A stretch of DNA of 64,000 bases. Source: Diphasiastrum complanatum (lineage: Eukaryota > Streptophyta > Lycopodiopsida > Lycopodiales > Lycopodiaceae). A program made the translations under genes and the position numbers. Location of the stretch: assembly GCA_029204225.1 (NCBI GenBank), contig CM055114.1, positions 16,387,502-16,451,501 of the forward strand, written 5' to 3'. The number at the start of each line of letters is the position of its first letter. The stretch's first letter is position 1. Of this stretch, positions 19,473 through 31,829 are shown in pieces. A model generated the notes under the pieces. It worked only from the letters and a program-made list of their open reading frames with translations, was not told where the DNA came from and searched no databases.

Positions 19473-20120
19473 GAGATTTCAACTAGTTTAGTCTAGTTTA
19501 GTCACATTTTGGTAAATTGTCAATAAGAGGCCAAAACTCATTTTATACTTAGCGATAAGCTTTTTGAAGTTATACTAGTTTAAAATACATTCAATAAACA
19601 CTTTTGGAAAGTGTGGGAAAGTTGGTAGTCGAGTTTGAGAGAGATTCAAATTTGAAATTTGGGTACATTGAATCTAGACCCAAAAATAGTAGGGTTTACA
19701 TTTTGGAGGGAAAGCCAAGTAGCCAAATAGGGTTTGGAAACTCTATAAAAGGATGTAACTCGTGGAGAGACACATCTTCTCTCTTCTCTCTCTCATTTCA
19801 TCATTATACATGGTTCTCTTTGGGTTCTACTACTCATTGGTGCACTATCTGGTGTTATCTTGCAATCTTGTGTGTAGAATGATCATTTATTGTTATTTTC
19901 GATTCCACACGTGTAAAGTACAGTAGGGTACTATAATTGTACGGACATCAAACATATTTTATGTTTTGGTTCATGTTTGATCAATATTTCTTAGAGTTTC
20001 CATCTCATTTTGTATGTAGATGTTGATTTTTCTACATTGGCAGGATTGTTGGTTTGCTCCTTATTGTAACCAAAGATTTGGGACATGGATTGGATCTTGA
20101 ATGATCTGAAATCCTTCACA
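19468..20120 (+). repeat. 3' LTR of Copia-derived element A
   Basis: 653 bp, colinear with 14623-15275. The conserved palindrome here reads CACACGTGTA (19906-19915), one substitution away from the 5' copy. Confidence 0.95.
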
Positions 20121-20640
20121 AAGGATTTAGGCTTTTTGATTGTTGGATGCAAGGTAATCTCTCACTCTATCTCTTTTTCTTACTCTCTCTTTCGCTTACA
20201 TCATAGTATCCATCTGAATGTGATTGCAGTTTGGCTTTATTGACGCCATGTTTTCTATGCAGATTTATTTTGAGGCAAATGAGTCGGTAGATCCACAAGA
20301 GTTAGAATAAGCTAGTAGAGGTCGGAACAACTGTCGAAATAGGATGCAAAGGCCAGGTGGAATCCACCAACAAAATTTTATGTCGTGTTCTAACCAAGAT
20401 CGTCGAGTCTAGCCATTCCGATTGGGAGATAAAACTCCACGCCGCTCTATGGGCATATCGTACTACCCCAAAGAGGGCTATAGGTTTAACTCCTTTTCAG
20501 CTCGTATATGGCCAAGAAGCAGTCATGCCTATGGAATTCCATGTTCCATTTCTACGGGTAGCATATAATCTGGAGCTAGATAATCAACATATTATAGCTA
20601 ATAGATTATTCCATCTAGAACAACTTTGTGAAACATGACG
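20121..20640 (+). pseudogene. Gypsy integrase C-terminal fragment
   Basis: From about 20350 the frame encodes the end of a Gypsy integrase core: QVESTNKILCRVLTKIVE, LHAALWAYRTTPKRAIG, TPFQLVYGQEAVMPMEFH, stopping at 20638. It is the same family as the reverse-strand integrases at 7516 and 34906. The preceding 200 bp are CT-rich and not recognisably coding. No RT is attached, so this is an isolated fragment on the opposite strand from Gypsy element 2. Confidence 0.8.
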
Positions 20641-23600
20641 AATCAGCATCCATGCTCAACAAGTCCACAAACGTTTGCTTACTGCTTGCTTGTCATTTTT
20701 TTGTATGTTTATTTGTTCAGAACATCCAGATATCCTCAGCTTAGTGATGCAATCAGTCTTTTACTATGCAATCACAAGATTTCATTCTTTTTCTACATGT
20801 TTGATGAAAAATTCTACCACACAAAATTTGCCTAGGCCAATTTTATTGTGTATGATTCATCTGTCACCTTCGCGAACTTTAGTACAAAGTTAGACATTTC
20901 CAAAATAGAAAAAAACCTGTAGATCTATTTTTATAAATTAATATAAATAAAATTGAATGTATTTCTATACTACAAAACGTTCATCTACAACAAAAGATAG
21001 GAGATAAACATTTCTGAAAAATTGATGAGTAGAGGTATATAATCTAGCATTTATGAGTTGGTAACAATCTAGCATATAATCTATTTATGAATTGTAAAAA
21101 TGTACGAGCAGAGGTCGGAATGGACCTCGGAGTAAGAGATGGTATACTACATTAATCAGATCCACATATTCCGAGGTCTGTTTCGACCTCCACTAATTTC
21201 TACTCCAATTAATAGATGTATCCATTATCAACAGATTTATCAATAAAGATACAAATTTGTTTCTAAGATGTGTAGATCTATTTTTATAAATCATAATGTA
21301 AATAAAATTGAATAGAGTCCTACACTACAAAATATGGATCTACAATAAAAAATAGGTGACAAAATGTTACAAATCTATACAAGTACCTGGAGCTCAAAAA
21401 AACATGTAAGGAGAGGTCGGAATAGCCCTCGGAATAGACGTCGGTATATTGTCTAAACCAGCATGGTCTATTCCAATCTCCATTCTGACCCTGAAAGTAA
21501 CTCTGGGATCTCGGTAGAAGTTGTGCCTCAAATGCTATGATGATGATCGACCAAGTAACCAATACATAAACCTACAAACAAAAACCAGTATTGCAGTTTG
21601 TTAAGTTTATCACCACAAAAAATCATTCTAACAAATTAATTTCACAAAAAGAACAATAAAGATCCAAATGGAATAAAAAAACTCAATGGCCAGTTGAGGA
21701 TTTGGCATCATAACAACCATCAGAATAGGTGCTAATTTAACAAATCCAACAAATCCATATATTCCGATAGAAATTCTGACCCTCAATTTCTCTTTTTTTC
21801 TTGATCTCACCACATTTGATTTTGCAAGGAGTAAGCAAAGAGGTAGAGCAAGAGGAACAAGCAAAGTGCAAGAGGAACAAGAAAAATACAAGAGGAGGAA
21901 GCAAAGAGCAATAACAAGAGAAGCAAGAGGAGCACTAAAATGTGAGGAGAATAAGAAGAGTGAGGAGGATAAAGAGGGTGAGTAAGGATCAACAAACAAG
22001 GGAGAGAACAAAGACAACAGGTACGTCCCTTGATACCATCACCCACTCCTCTTTCCTCTTCAAAAATGCCACGACTATGGTCAGTCTTTTCAAAATTTGC
22101 AAGAATCTATTTGACGTTTCGTATACACCTCACATTAGCTTCAGTATTCCGAGGTGCATTCCAAAGCCTCCACTAAATGCTAAAATCAACTTAAATTTGT
22201 TGCATTCTAAAATCACACAATTTTCAAAGAATATATTCCCAAGGATTGTCAAAGAATATATCGTGCACTGAATGGCACAATTTTTTATCTGCTAAATTGT
22301 ACTCATCTGGTTAAAGGATGTCATAAGTGTCCAAACATTGATGTATTTGGCATCCAACCACTACTCTTGGGGGGTCCAACTACCCAAAATTTTGAAATTT
22401 GACTTTTCTCAAAGGTAGTAAATTTACAAAATTGTGATTCTCCAAGGGATCCATTTACATATGTTCGGACCAGTGTTGGCCGGGTATTGATTTTTTTTTT
22501 TTCGGTTCTCAACCCGCTTATCAATCCAGTTATAAAGACCCTAACCGACAAGTACACTATTTCTCAAGAACCGGCTTATGTGTAGAACCAACGGTTATAC
22601 TCTTTTGTAAGAACCGACCACGGTTGAGAACCGTTGGGTCCCTTTGAGCCTTGGATTGAGGCCGTCATTTGGAGGGGGTTATAACCCGAGTATCAATTCA
22701 CTCTATAGAACCTAACATTCATTAAGGGCTTTGAGCAAGTGACTGTGTATTCATGAGTAGAATGACTAACAGGATGTTAAGATAGACAATATTGTAACAA
22801 TTTTTTTTTCAAGGCTATCATTTTTGTTGATGGGTAGTTAGTTGATAAGTGGAATATTAAAAACTTAAGCCATTGTGCAACAAGACTTTTTTTCAGTGGC
22901 TTTTATACAAGTCATATTTTTAGAGTATTTATTTATTAGAGTTCTTTAGCTGTGAAGTGTGTTTTTTTTTTTGCACAATTGAAATATCATAGGCATTGAA
23001 AAGTGTGAGATTTTTAAGAGCAATGCTCAAATTTTGTGCACTTACACCTTTTTTACGTGGCTTCCATGTGTCTTTTGATAAATAATGTGATCGAATTTTA
23101 ACAATATGTAATAATAATTTTTGAAATAATTTTTTATTAATTTCTATAAAAGTAGTATATATTGAGAACTTGATATAGGAACCGACGGTTTTTATAGAAA
23201 CCTAGTTCGGACCTATTTCCGAAAATCGAAAAAATTGGCAATATGTTTTAATAATGAAACTGGCGAGAACTTTGATTATAATAAAGGCCTACATACAAAG
23301 ATTCAAAAGCAAAGAAGAATTGATCAAAAATACCTTGAACTCCTCAATGACATACTCTTTTGCAATTGATTGTACAAAATTAGATTCTTATCAACCAGAT
23401 CATGCAGATCCCTGTTGTTTTCATTAGTTTAGGAGTATTGAACCTTTCGTGCAACCCTTCAATTGGACACATAAGTAGAACAATATGCATATCTCAGTTT
23501 TCATTAGTTTGGGATAACTGAAGACAATACATTGCTAGCCTCGCTCTTCACAAGATTGTAGTTGGCCATGTGACAACCCAATGAGCATGGATCACAAAAT

Positions 23601-24700
23601 TGTAGTTGGCCTTGTCACAAATATAAATGAGTAGGGATTTAATTAGAATGATCTATAAATTTGATTTAATTTATCTTGTATTGCTAATTTCGAGAGACTA
23701 GTTGCACTAGACTCAAATTTAGTTATTATATATATGTCTTGTATTTGTCTCAATGCATTTAACTAGTTTGTTTTATGTATTGCTGATCATTTCTAATTTT
23801 GTGTCCCATCCATTGTTAATTGCCAAGGTGCACCGATGCAAATGGCGAGTTCACGTTCCTCATCTTCAGATGATGAGGTAGGACCATCACATATTGGATC
23901 AGAGGCCTGGTTACACCAGAGAATACCATGCCCATATACATGATGTAAGTATGCACTACAACGAGAGCGATGTACAACTATATTACACGTTTGCATGTAT
24001 GGTCAGATTGAGAGAGAGTCACTATTTGTGCAAATGGAAGTCGGTTCTTCGGTGAGTTCTACTTTGAAAAGCACTTTGTATTGCTAAAAAGCATGATTTC
24101 ACGCTCTTTTTCCATGTATGTTGTTTGGTGCCCTTTCTGATTGGACGAATATTCTGTTATTCTTGACTATTGTTGCACTTGTATTGTGTAGGATGATGAC
24201 TCACACTCACATGATTATAGAAGAATTCAACTAGATGTTGTCATGCAATCTGCAAGATTCAGACGTGCAAGCACACAAGAGCACACTTTTCTCACATACA
24301 CCACCCGCGGACTCACACGAAGATATGTCCTGAAGAGACATGGTACACGACCATGTGCCATTCACATCGCATGATCACAAGGGGGACATAGATGACATGA
24401 TGGATGCATTTTCCACAAACCCACCGGAGGCCACATTGACAAGGGAAGAAGAGATGATGTGTGACTTGGCATCCACTCCTTCGTACGAGGGTGGACAAAT
24501 GTCAAAGTTGTGAGCTTGTTTGTTACTTTTGAACTTGCAAACTAAGTACGGGTGGTCAGATGCGATTGTGACAGAGTTGTTTGGGCAAGCTTGCTTGCTT
24601 CATGATGTGTGTTATAGACAAATTGCTCTAATCTCATTTTATTTTTGATTCATGCGTTGCGAGAAACTATATATAACTAATTACATAAATGTATATTTTG
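20641..24700 (+). mobile_element. CACTA transposon, 5' non-coding and subterminal region
   Basis: No intact gene is visible. Between 20900 and 22200 short motifs of the GAGGTCGGAAT / CCTCGGA / CCGAGGT type recur in both orientations (for example near 21112, 21168, 21415 and 22146), as expected of CACTA subterminal repeats. A block of about 75 bp is repeated with an offset near 350 bp (about 20920-20995 and 21270-21345). Segment 23060-23760 reappears at 52850-53520 as a deletion derivative. The 5' terminal CACTA was not located, so the left boundary is uncertain. Region 22480-22700 carries several CGGTTC/GAACCG-type repeats. Confidence 0.6.
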
Positions 24701-24719
24701 TCGCAATTTGCTCAGAAAA

Positions 24720-26120
24720 ATGTTGCCCCCAAATAACACCATGGCGGCGTCTCAACAAGGAGTCAAGAAAATGTTATCCATGCAAGAGTATCCATGCATG
24801 TCGCAATGATTGCATCTTATATTGAGATGAGTTTGAGGAGGCAAGGCAAGAATTACAAGGAGCGACCATATCCGCCAAGGTGGTAAGCCATTGGCGATGG
24901 ATGGTGTGAATCCATTCGATATGCGCTCCACATCATGGTCCAGTTGGTCGGTTGTCCTTGTAAACTACAACATCCCCCCTTGGCTAAGTATAAAGAAGGG
25001 GCACCTAATGCTCGCCCTTCTTATTCCGAGAAAATACAAGGCAAAAAATATGGACATGTATATGACTCCCTTGATAGATGAGCTAAAGATTCTATGGCAA
25101 GGAGTTCAAGTGAGCGATATATCAAGACCACTGAGACAAAGAGATTTCGTGGTAAAGGGGATCTTGATGTGGACGATGCATGACTTTCCTGGATATGGGG
25201 AATGTTCAGGTGAGGTATCCTTGCTATTGGTTCGATTCATGCTATTACATTAACTTTCATGTGCATCCACAAAATTTCTTTCAATTCGAACATTGGACCC
25301 ACGATTAAGTTGGTTGTTTTGTCTCAATGTAGGGATCCAAACTAGTGGCTACAATGCATGCCCCGTTTGTGACGAGTATTTGCAAGCATGCCACTCACAA
25401 CATCTATGAAAGATGGTTTATGAGGGCCACACTAGATACCTTCCACCCGATCACCCTCATTCCAAGAAGGTACAATACATAGTTGGGCCAATTATTGGTA
25501 CATGTCATTTATTTATCTTATGATTACTCTCTTTATATTTCTTCTAACGATATATAATCTGCAATAAATGTGTGTGCTTATTTGTTAATATTGTAGGCAA
25601 GTGATTGGCTTCATATTTGGAGATCCAATCAAGATCTAGGGCGACTCCCTCCCAGCATGAAGAGGTTATCAATATTTCATGAACTCCCATTTTGGGAGGA
25701 ATTGTTGGTAAACCAGCCTTTGGACCCAATGCACATATTCGAGAATGTCAGGAGCACGATTTGGGAGCACTTGACCAGGTCGAAAGATAAAAAAGACACA
25801 CGAGATGACTTAAAAGAAGTGAAAAAGATGGTCAATTTACGACCACAAATGGTGGGGACTTCGATTGTCCTACCAAAGGCCCCATGGATCTTATCGAGGA
25901 GAGAAGAGATGATTGTAAAGAGAGCAATAGCCTTATTTCAAACTCCAATAGGATACATGCGATGCCTAAAGGGTGCCTTCACAAGGGACAACAAGCTAAG
26001 TGGACTAAAGTCTCATGACTGGCACAGATATTTACAGGTTGGCATGGCATGTTTTTTGACTTTGCTTCCACCTCAACATTGTCGATTACATTTTATAGCA
26101 TGTCTTGTGATTTCATGATG
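24720..26120 (+). pseudogene. CACTA TNP2-type transposase, broken
   Basis: Recognisable Transposase_21 (TNP2) segments in order: MAMDGVNPFDMRSTSWSSW then VVLVNYNIPPWLS (24891-24990), LLIPRKYKAKNMDMYMTPL and a DFPGYGE block (to about 25205), a zinc-like segment ACPVCDEYLQACHSQHL (about 25345-25410) and TRYLPPDHP, FHELPFWEELL with LDPMHIFENVRSTI (25674-25770), and KLSGLKSHDWHRYLQ (25990-26036). Possible introns with GTAAG or GTGAGG donors and pyrimidine-AG acceptors lie between blocks. Stops and a missing segment before 24891 show decay. The missing part (WKHMDATWHEFRYEP-like) survives in the reverse-strand fragment at 49350-49450. TNP2 would bind the element ends and catalyse excision and insertion. 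Confidence 0.88.
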
Positions 26121-26628
26121 ATCTCATTGTGCATATATGTATCTCAATCACCAAATTGTTTTTTTGCATGCAGTTTGTGCTTTCCTTGGTGTTGAGAGGG
26201 TTTTTGACAAAGGAGTTAAGGAGTGCAATCTACAAAATTAGTGCTTTGGTGAGGTATGGTGAATGCACATGCGATTCACATCATTTTTTCTTGGGGTGAT
26301 TCAAGATGATGATCTTACTAGCGCATATGCCATTGTTGTTTTTTTTGTTATGAAGGTACATTTCATCCAAGGAGATACCGCTGGCATCCATAGGCTCGTA
26401 GACAAACCACTCAAGCCACTTTCAGGAGAGGGCAAAGAAGACAACCATATCCACTTGACCTCGCCCTTCTACCCAGGGACATGACGTTTGATTGGCTGGG
26501 TGAGGCCCTTAGAAGCCTCAGCAAACAACCAGGAAGTAACAAAGAGAGAGCGGGAATATGCAAGGGGGGTGCAATTTACATGTAAGCTATGATGACCAAC
26601 ATTCACATGTTTATAAATATGTGCAATT
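26121..26628 (+). pseudogene. Decayed CACTA middle region (end of TNP2)
   Basis: Short segments suggest the continuing TNP2 or DUF4218 part, but frames are broken. Nothing else is recognisable between 26121 and 26628. Confidence 0.5.
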
Positions 26629-27634
26629 TTGTACATGTTTGTTGTATCCCTAACACATTACTTCCATTTTGTTCAATACAAAAAATACAATGCACTGTGG
26701 ATGCATGAACAACACTTTCGTACAAAGCGCATTGACAAAAATAGAAACACGTACGATTGTGGAGTCATGGCAAATTTGATCCAAGAAAGTCGAGCAAGCA
26801 CGGCGGACACCAATTTACTCTCTTCTCAACTTGATTATTGTGGGACAATCAATGACATCCTCGAAGTTGGATTTAGGCAATTCAGCTTTTTGATATTTGA
26901 TGTCAAATGGTTCAAAGTTATTTGCAATGGCCCCAATGCAACTATCAGGAAAGATGAGAGTGGTTATTTGCCATTGACTCTACCAAGCTTTGGACAGATA
27001 AAAGTGATACATTTGTTTTTCTTCAACAATGTGAGCTGGTACATTTCTTCTATGTTTTCAAGATATCTATCATCTTTTGTTGTCAATCAATCGATTTTCA
27101 ATATACTACAAAAAGTGTATATTGTGTATAGTAATACGCAAGCAACTATAACATAGCTATGGATACTAACTACGAGTTAACGTTTATGGTAACATCGATC
27201 AATTACAGGTGGTCTTTCACCCGGATCGTTCAGATCCCAGATGGTGCTACGTGATTCAAGTCACTTCTGGAAGTAAAAGAATTTTTGAAGATAGAGATGT
27301 TGTGGAGGACATGGCACTGCCAGCTGATTCACCTCATGAACAAGATCGTGATAACAAATTCGATGACACATTTTCGGAGGATGATCATGTGCAAGCTTCA
27401 CAAGCTAATGTTGACGTTGAGCGTGATGCATCATCATCGGATGGTTCGACAACACACAACACACCTTCTCGATCTCACTCGTCATCACCGTCGCCATTAG
27501 CTTTTGAAAATCAGCTTATTAATGATGAAGCTATAGGAGATATTTGGGTAGAATTAGAGATAGACTCATTTGGTTTGGCGGATTTGTCGCATGATGATGT
27601 GACAAATGATAATGATGAACCACCAAATGAATAA
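26629..27634 (+). pseudogene. CACTA DUF4216-like C-terminal region and acidic tail
   Basis: The frame 26629-27156 contains RTKRIDKNRNTYDCGVMA followed by DYCGTINDILEVGF and LIFDVKWFKV. This is the DUF4216 pattern that follows TNP2 in plant CACTA elements. A likely intron (after 27000, acceptor AG at about 27208) leads to 27209-27634. That part begins VFHPDRSDPRWCYVIQVT, the usual partner segment, and ends in an acidic, serine-rich tail. Whether the two parts are still spliced cannot be decided here. Confidence 0.75.
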
Positions 27635-28309
27635 GTCAGACAATATGATGTATTTCAACTCATTGTAATATTAATCATATTACTCACAAATGCAATTATA
27701 ATTTATCAATTGTCTACTCGACATCAAACAAGAAGTCAATTTATGTGAGTACACAATTTGTGATCATCATTTTTCTGTGATACATAAATTTCTTTATTCA
27801 CTTGTGCATATGACAACCAATGTTGATTGAAAATAAAATTCAATGTATTGATAGGTATTAAATTTCAAAAGTGAGATCCATTTACATTTTGTTTTATACC
27901 GTGGTTTATACCGAGGGGTCTTTTTTTCATCAGTCTCGGTATTATCCTCGGTTAGCAGAGTGTCATGAATGCCTCTGGCCACCTGGACCCTCTTTATAAC
28001 CCTCTCTATAAATGTCTCAAAAACAAGTTCAAATTTGTTAGGCTTATACCAACGTTAGCCTCGGTATACTACTCAAATTAGCTTTAGTATTTTGATGTAT
28101 GTTCTAAGGCCCTCCAGTGGATTTATAACCCTCTCTATATCCCTCTCTATAAATGTTTCAAAGCCAAGTTCAAATTTGGTAGGCTTATTCTGAGGCCAAA
28201 CACTGGATCCGAGGCTCGAGCATTCCACTGCCCCCGCGACTCATTTTAAAAAATATCTTTCAAAGAAACGCTCAAAAAAAGACTTGCTAATCGCCGTCCT
28301 CTTGTAGTG
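27635..28309 (+). repeat. CACTA 3' subterminal repeats and terminus
   Basis: CCGAGG/CCTCGG motifs recur at about 27897, 27933-27955, 28062 and 28200. A block with TTTATAACCCTCTCTATA is repeated at about 27992 and 28122. The element ends with CTTGTAGTG at 28301-28309, the reverse complement of the CACTACAAG terminus that defines CACTA elements. Confidence 0.8.
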
Positions 28310-29760
28310 TGGGCTGCCCGACTTCCAACCAAAAGTCTATATATAAGGCCTCACCCATTCCTCCCACGAGTTTATTTGAGGTTTTTGCTGGAGAGATTAT
28401 GCTGAAACTTTTCAAAAATTTCAGAACTTTCTAAACCTCCCACATTACTTTCCTGCATTACATTCCTGAGACCCATTACTCTCATTGCATCGTCAAAGAC
28501 CTCAAAACCTTACACAGGCGATATTTTTTTGGTGGAAATCAAGAACCATTCGGCGAATCTCCAATTAGCCAATGACATATTCACACGACTAGGTTTTGAC
28601 TTGAAATAGCTTCTGGAGCAGCAAAACGAGAGCTTCATACATGTTGCTTACTCTTCATATTCGGAGAAATTCCACACCTTTTGGATTCCCTCCAAGGATG
28701 GCAGTTACCTGAGTATCGACATACACCAGCTAGACTTCAATTAGTTGGTTTTTCATACACTGGTGAGACAATCCATGGCAACGTCCAATAGTAAGACAAT
28801 TAATTAGGTCATAGATCATAATGGCCAGGGGGCCATAGTGAGCTGGCATCTATCCAGTTAGTGAGCATATGCGATGATGATCGGACATTACTATTGCTCA
28901 AATAACCAGAACTAAATTTTTTTTCCATTGTTATAACTTACAACACTAGCCATTTTATTTTTGTTTAAAATCACGCATAATGTTTTAGTTAGACACACTT
29001 TGTTAAGATAATGGAAACTATGGATGTATTTTATAGAATTTTATGATCTGCAAATTTTGTTAGATCGATTAGCTCGAGTAGTGCTAGTAGACATTGGTGA
29101 CCAGGGATTTGACGACATAGATTACGATGAAAGATATCTCATATGAGCACTATCATTGGAATACAGAGGTTTCGTTCTAAAGTCATGACGAGCAGTTTAC
29201 GATCTTATTATTAGAATTTCCATGGAGTTACAAAAAAAAAAAAAAACTCTTTTTACATTTTCCAATAACAATACAATTTATAGGTCGTAAACTGATTGTG
29301 GCACTATTCAAAATTTTAGTTACGCTTACGCTTACCATGAGTCCATTCATTATTGCGATGTCGAGTATGATGAGTTTGGGGTACAAGTTGAACGGTTGTA
29401 GTATTATGATTCCTAATCTACAGTAGCTGGGAGCGGATATCAATCAGCTACGGCAAGACACAACAGACTACAAGAGGAAGCTCACAACAAAGGAAAAGGA
29501 ATGCATGGGATTACAAGCCGAGCTGAAGGATCACATAGCCGAGATAGCATGTTTGAAGGAAGCGATTCAAGCTGAGTAGAGTGCAGTGTGAAAGATGTAG
29601 AGTCCACCACTGGGTTTTCAAGAACGAGTGATGCTAGCGACGGCTCAAATGTGTAGGACTGGCCAATGACTCGATGGGACTCATCTTTTTTTCGCCAAGG
29701 AATATGTGTAGGGCTAAGGGTCAACATGACCATTTGTGACATGTACTGGGCCACGAGCCA
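28310..29760 (+). pseudogene. Decayed gene of unknown function with TATA box and coiled-coil end
   Basis: A TATA box, GTCTATATATAAGG, is at about 28335-28348, just outside the CACTA end. Downstream, coding-like text appears in broken frames: ANLQLANDIFTRLGFDL and HVAYSSYSEKFHTFWIPSK at about 28550-28740, and a late block at about 29430-29580. The late block reads as a heptad-patterned coiled coil (ADINQLRQDTTDYKRKL; KDHIAEIACLKEAIQAE) ending at a stop. I do not recognise the family. The region is interrupted by stops and an A-run at 29230. The CACTA element may have landed in its promoter. Confidence 0.45.
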
Positions 29761-30566
29761 ATGTAGCTATTAAATGTTGAAATGTAATTGTGTTTAGGGG
29801 TTGTAAATTGTAAACTAATTATTAGGAAATGTGTAGGCATAATTAGTTAAATTTGTAAGGTAGGAAATGTCGCTGTAAGTAGAAAGTCATATTCAAGTGG
29901 AAGTTGAACAGACAGAAAGCAATTGTAGTATTGAACGAGAAGATGAAACGATCATTTACGGAGTTGAATAGACTGTGAGAAAGCATAGTATCGTTGATAT
30001 TTGCCTCTGGATATGTGCAGCTCCAAACCTTACATACTTTAGACATTGTGGTTGATGGAAGCGACTTAGAAAGTACTACAAACCTTGTTTTTATATTGAT
30101 ATGTACTAACTTTGTTTTAATTTCTGATTTATTGTTTTTCCATTGTTACTTTTTGCTTAGTGCTTGCTTGTCATTTTGAATTTTTTTGTATCTTTCTTTG
30201 TTCAGAACATCAAGGTATTCTAAACTTAGTGATACAATCAGTCTTTTTCTATGCAATCACAAGATTTCATCGTTATCATTATCACGCTCAACAAGCTAAA
30301 GTTATTACTTCAAGCCATTGTACTCATTGTTGATAATTTTATCAAAGTGCAATTTTTGTCTCACTTCTGCGTCGTTCATTTGTGCAATCTGTATGAATTC
30401 TTCTACCTGGATAATTCTACTGCTAACTGTTGCATTTTTGCTCCTACACGTCTACACTCTGAGAAACCTAACTTCCCCTGCGCTCATGACCACCATTTTG
30501 TGACACATCATACTATCATCAAATCAGAGTGTCAACATATAACACCACCTTAAGAGCCCTATACTG
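29761..30566. other. Non-coding AT-rich stretch
   Basis: No gene is supported. A segment of about 110 bp at 30160-30272 resembles 20682-20800 (both run through TTCAGAACATC and CTATGCAATCACAAGATTTC), so a dispersed repeat flanks the CACTA region on both sides. Confidence 0.55.
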
Positions 30567-31815
30567 TGATATATGAAAAATGTGATGCCACAAAATTGCT
30601 AAATATCAAATATCAATCTAAATATGGCATGATATATTCGAATATGAAGATATGAGTTGGATAAATATAAATCATGAAGAGGCCTATATCATTTTTCGAG
30701 AATATATCTCCTAAAGACTTGCCTTGTATTTAAGGGCAAGACCTCTAGAAGGGAAACGTTGCCTTGGATAGCCTTTACTAGGTCATCTACGCAAAATGAC
30801 TAAATATGAATTGACATATTAAACTAGAGTAATTTCAACTCTTAGTTAAATATACATCTTTTGGTATAATTGAACATACATTCAACCTAATGCTAACTAG
30901 ACCTTTTCACGGGAACGACACACCTATAGTCTTTAGAGGTGTGTTTGTTCGCTCCATAGAACATATATTGATCACACGCTTCAGTCTCGATCATCGAGAG
31001 AGAAAGAGTTTATGTATTTGTGAGAGATTGAAGAAGTGAATAGATTGTTGAGGATTATTCTCTCTTACCTCTGTTCTCCGCACTGTTGAGTGTGAGTGAT
31101 CTTGAGTCTACTAGCCATCTCTATTGTATTACATGAATTACTCTCTGGTCAGACAGACGCTCTAGCACATTATAGTCATTTGTTGTATGCCCATAAATAT
31201 GCTCTAAAGAACTATCTTAAAACTATCTTATTCCTCTGTCTTGAACACTTCGCTTTCGGCATTCAAATAATGTCTACATTTGGTAAATTCTAGCACAATC
31301 ATTGATAGAGTTGTATGTATACATCTGAGATGACGGTCCCTATCTGAGGAATTGAGTCATTGATCTGTGTTCTTGCTTGTAACTGCCATAAGTTTCTAAT
31401 GTACTTTAAAACTATTCGTGCTCTTTAACCATAAACTTGGACTCAAGTTGTTGAGGACTACTGTCTAGAACCAAACAGTTCGCAAATACGATTAACCAAT
31501 TGTCTGCACGAACTTGAATACATCGAACATTTCTTGAATCTCTGTTGACAACTTAATCAGCCGGAGTGTAGTACTAATGTACTACTCTGATAACATATCA
31601 CCTGTAAAACACAATTCATTTGATTTGATAGAGGCAAGACTATTGTCTTGGAATTATTAACATTACACACCCCAACACAAGTAGTATTGGTTACGTTCTA
31701 ACAACCAAAATAACACACGAAGCCACTTCATTTGAAGTAAATCATAATTGTACCAAATATTTAACTTTCAAATGCTATCCTCTTGGGGTTCGACATTAAT
31801 TACCTCTAGAAAGTT
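30567..31815 (+). repeat. Second copy of the Gypsy element 1 LTR
   Basis: The segment from about 31030 onward is colinear with 20-790. The left end is set tentatively at TGATATATG (30567), which mirrors the CATATACCA at the end of the first copy. At the right end the last part of the LTR and the primer-binding site are missing compared with 780-890; the sequence jumps from a CGACATTAATTA block to the gag start area. Confidence 0.7.
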
Positions 31816-31829
31816 AGAAAGAAACTGAC

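Larger units (their letters stand above)
14623..20120 (+). mobile_element. Copia-derived element A, complete with two 653-bp LTRs, non-canonical internal region
   Basis: LTRs at 14623-15275 and 19468-20120 are both exactly 653 bp, begin TGTGAGAG and end CTTCACA, and differ at only a small number of positions. The primer site is at 15276-15287 and the polypurine tract at 19455-19467. Flanking 5-mers are GAGGA (14618-14622) and AAGGA (20121-20125), which differ at one base. The internal region holds one frame of about 1196 codons from 15885 to 19472, broken only by a TAA at 18687-18689. Gag and protease are recognisable, there is no integrase, and RT is barely recognisable. LTR similarity indicates a fairly recent insertion, so an open but unusual coding region is notable. 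A relative lies at 36935-39068 and gag-only relatives at 51567-52142. Confidence 0.93.

Noticed and set aside
21807-22046. Leucine- and serine-rich reverse frames that look like membrane proteins
   Set aside because: They are complements of a purine-rich tract (AAGAGGAGCAAG type) at 21830-21970, and no conserved motif or start context supports a gene.
29464-29474. GACTACAAGAGG, resembling a CACTA 5' terminus
   Set aside because: It lacks the initial CACTA, lies within a coiled-coil coding remnant, and is on the wrong side of the element whose 3' end is at 28309.
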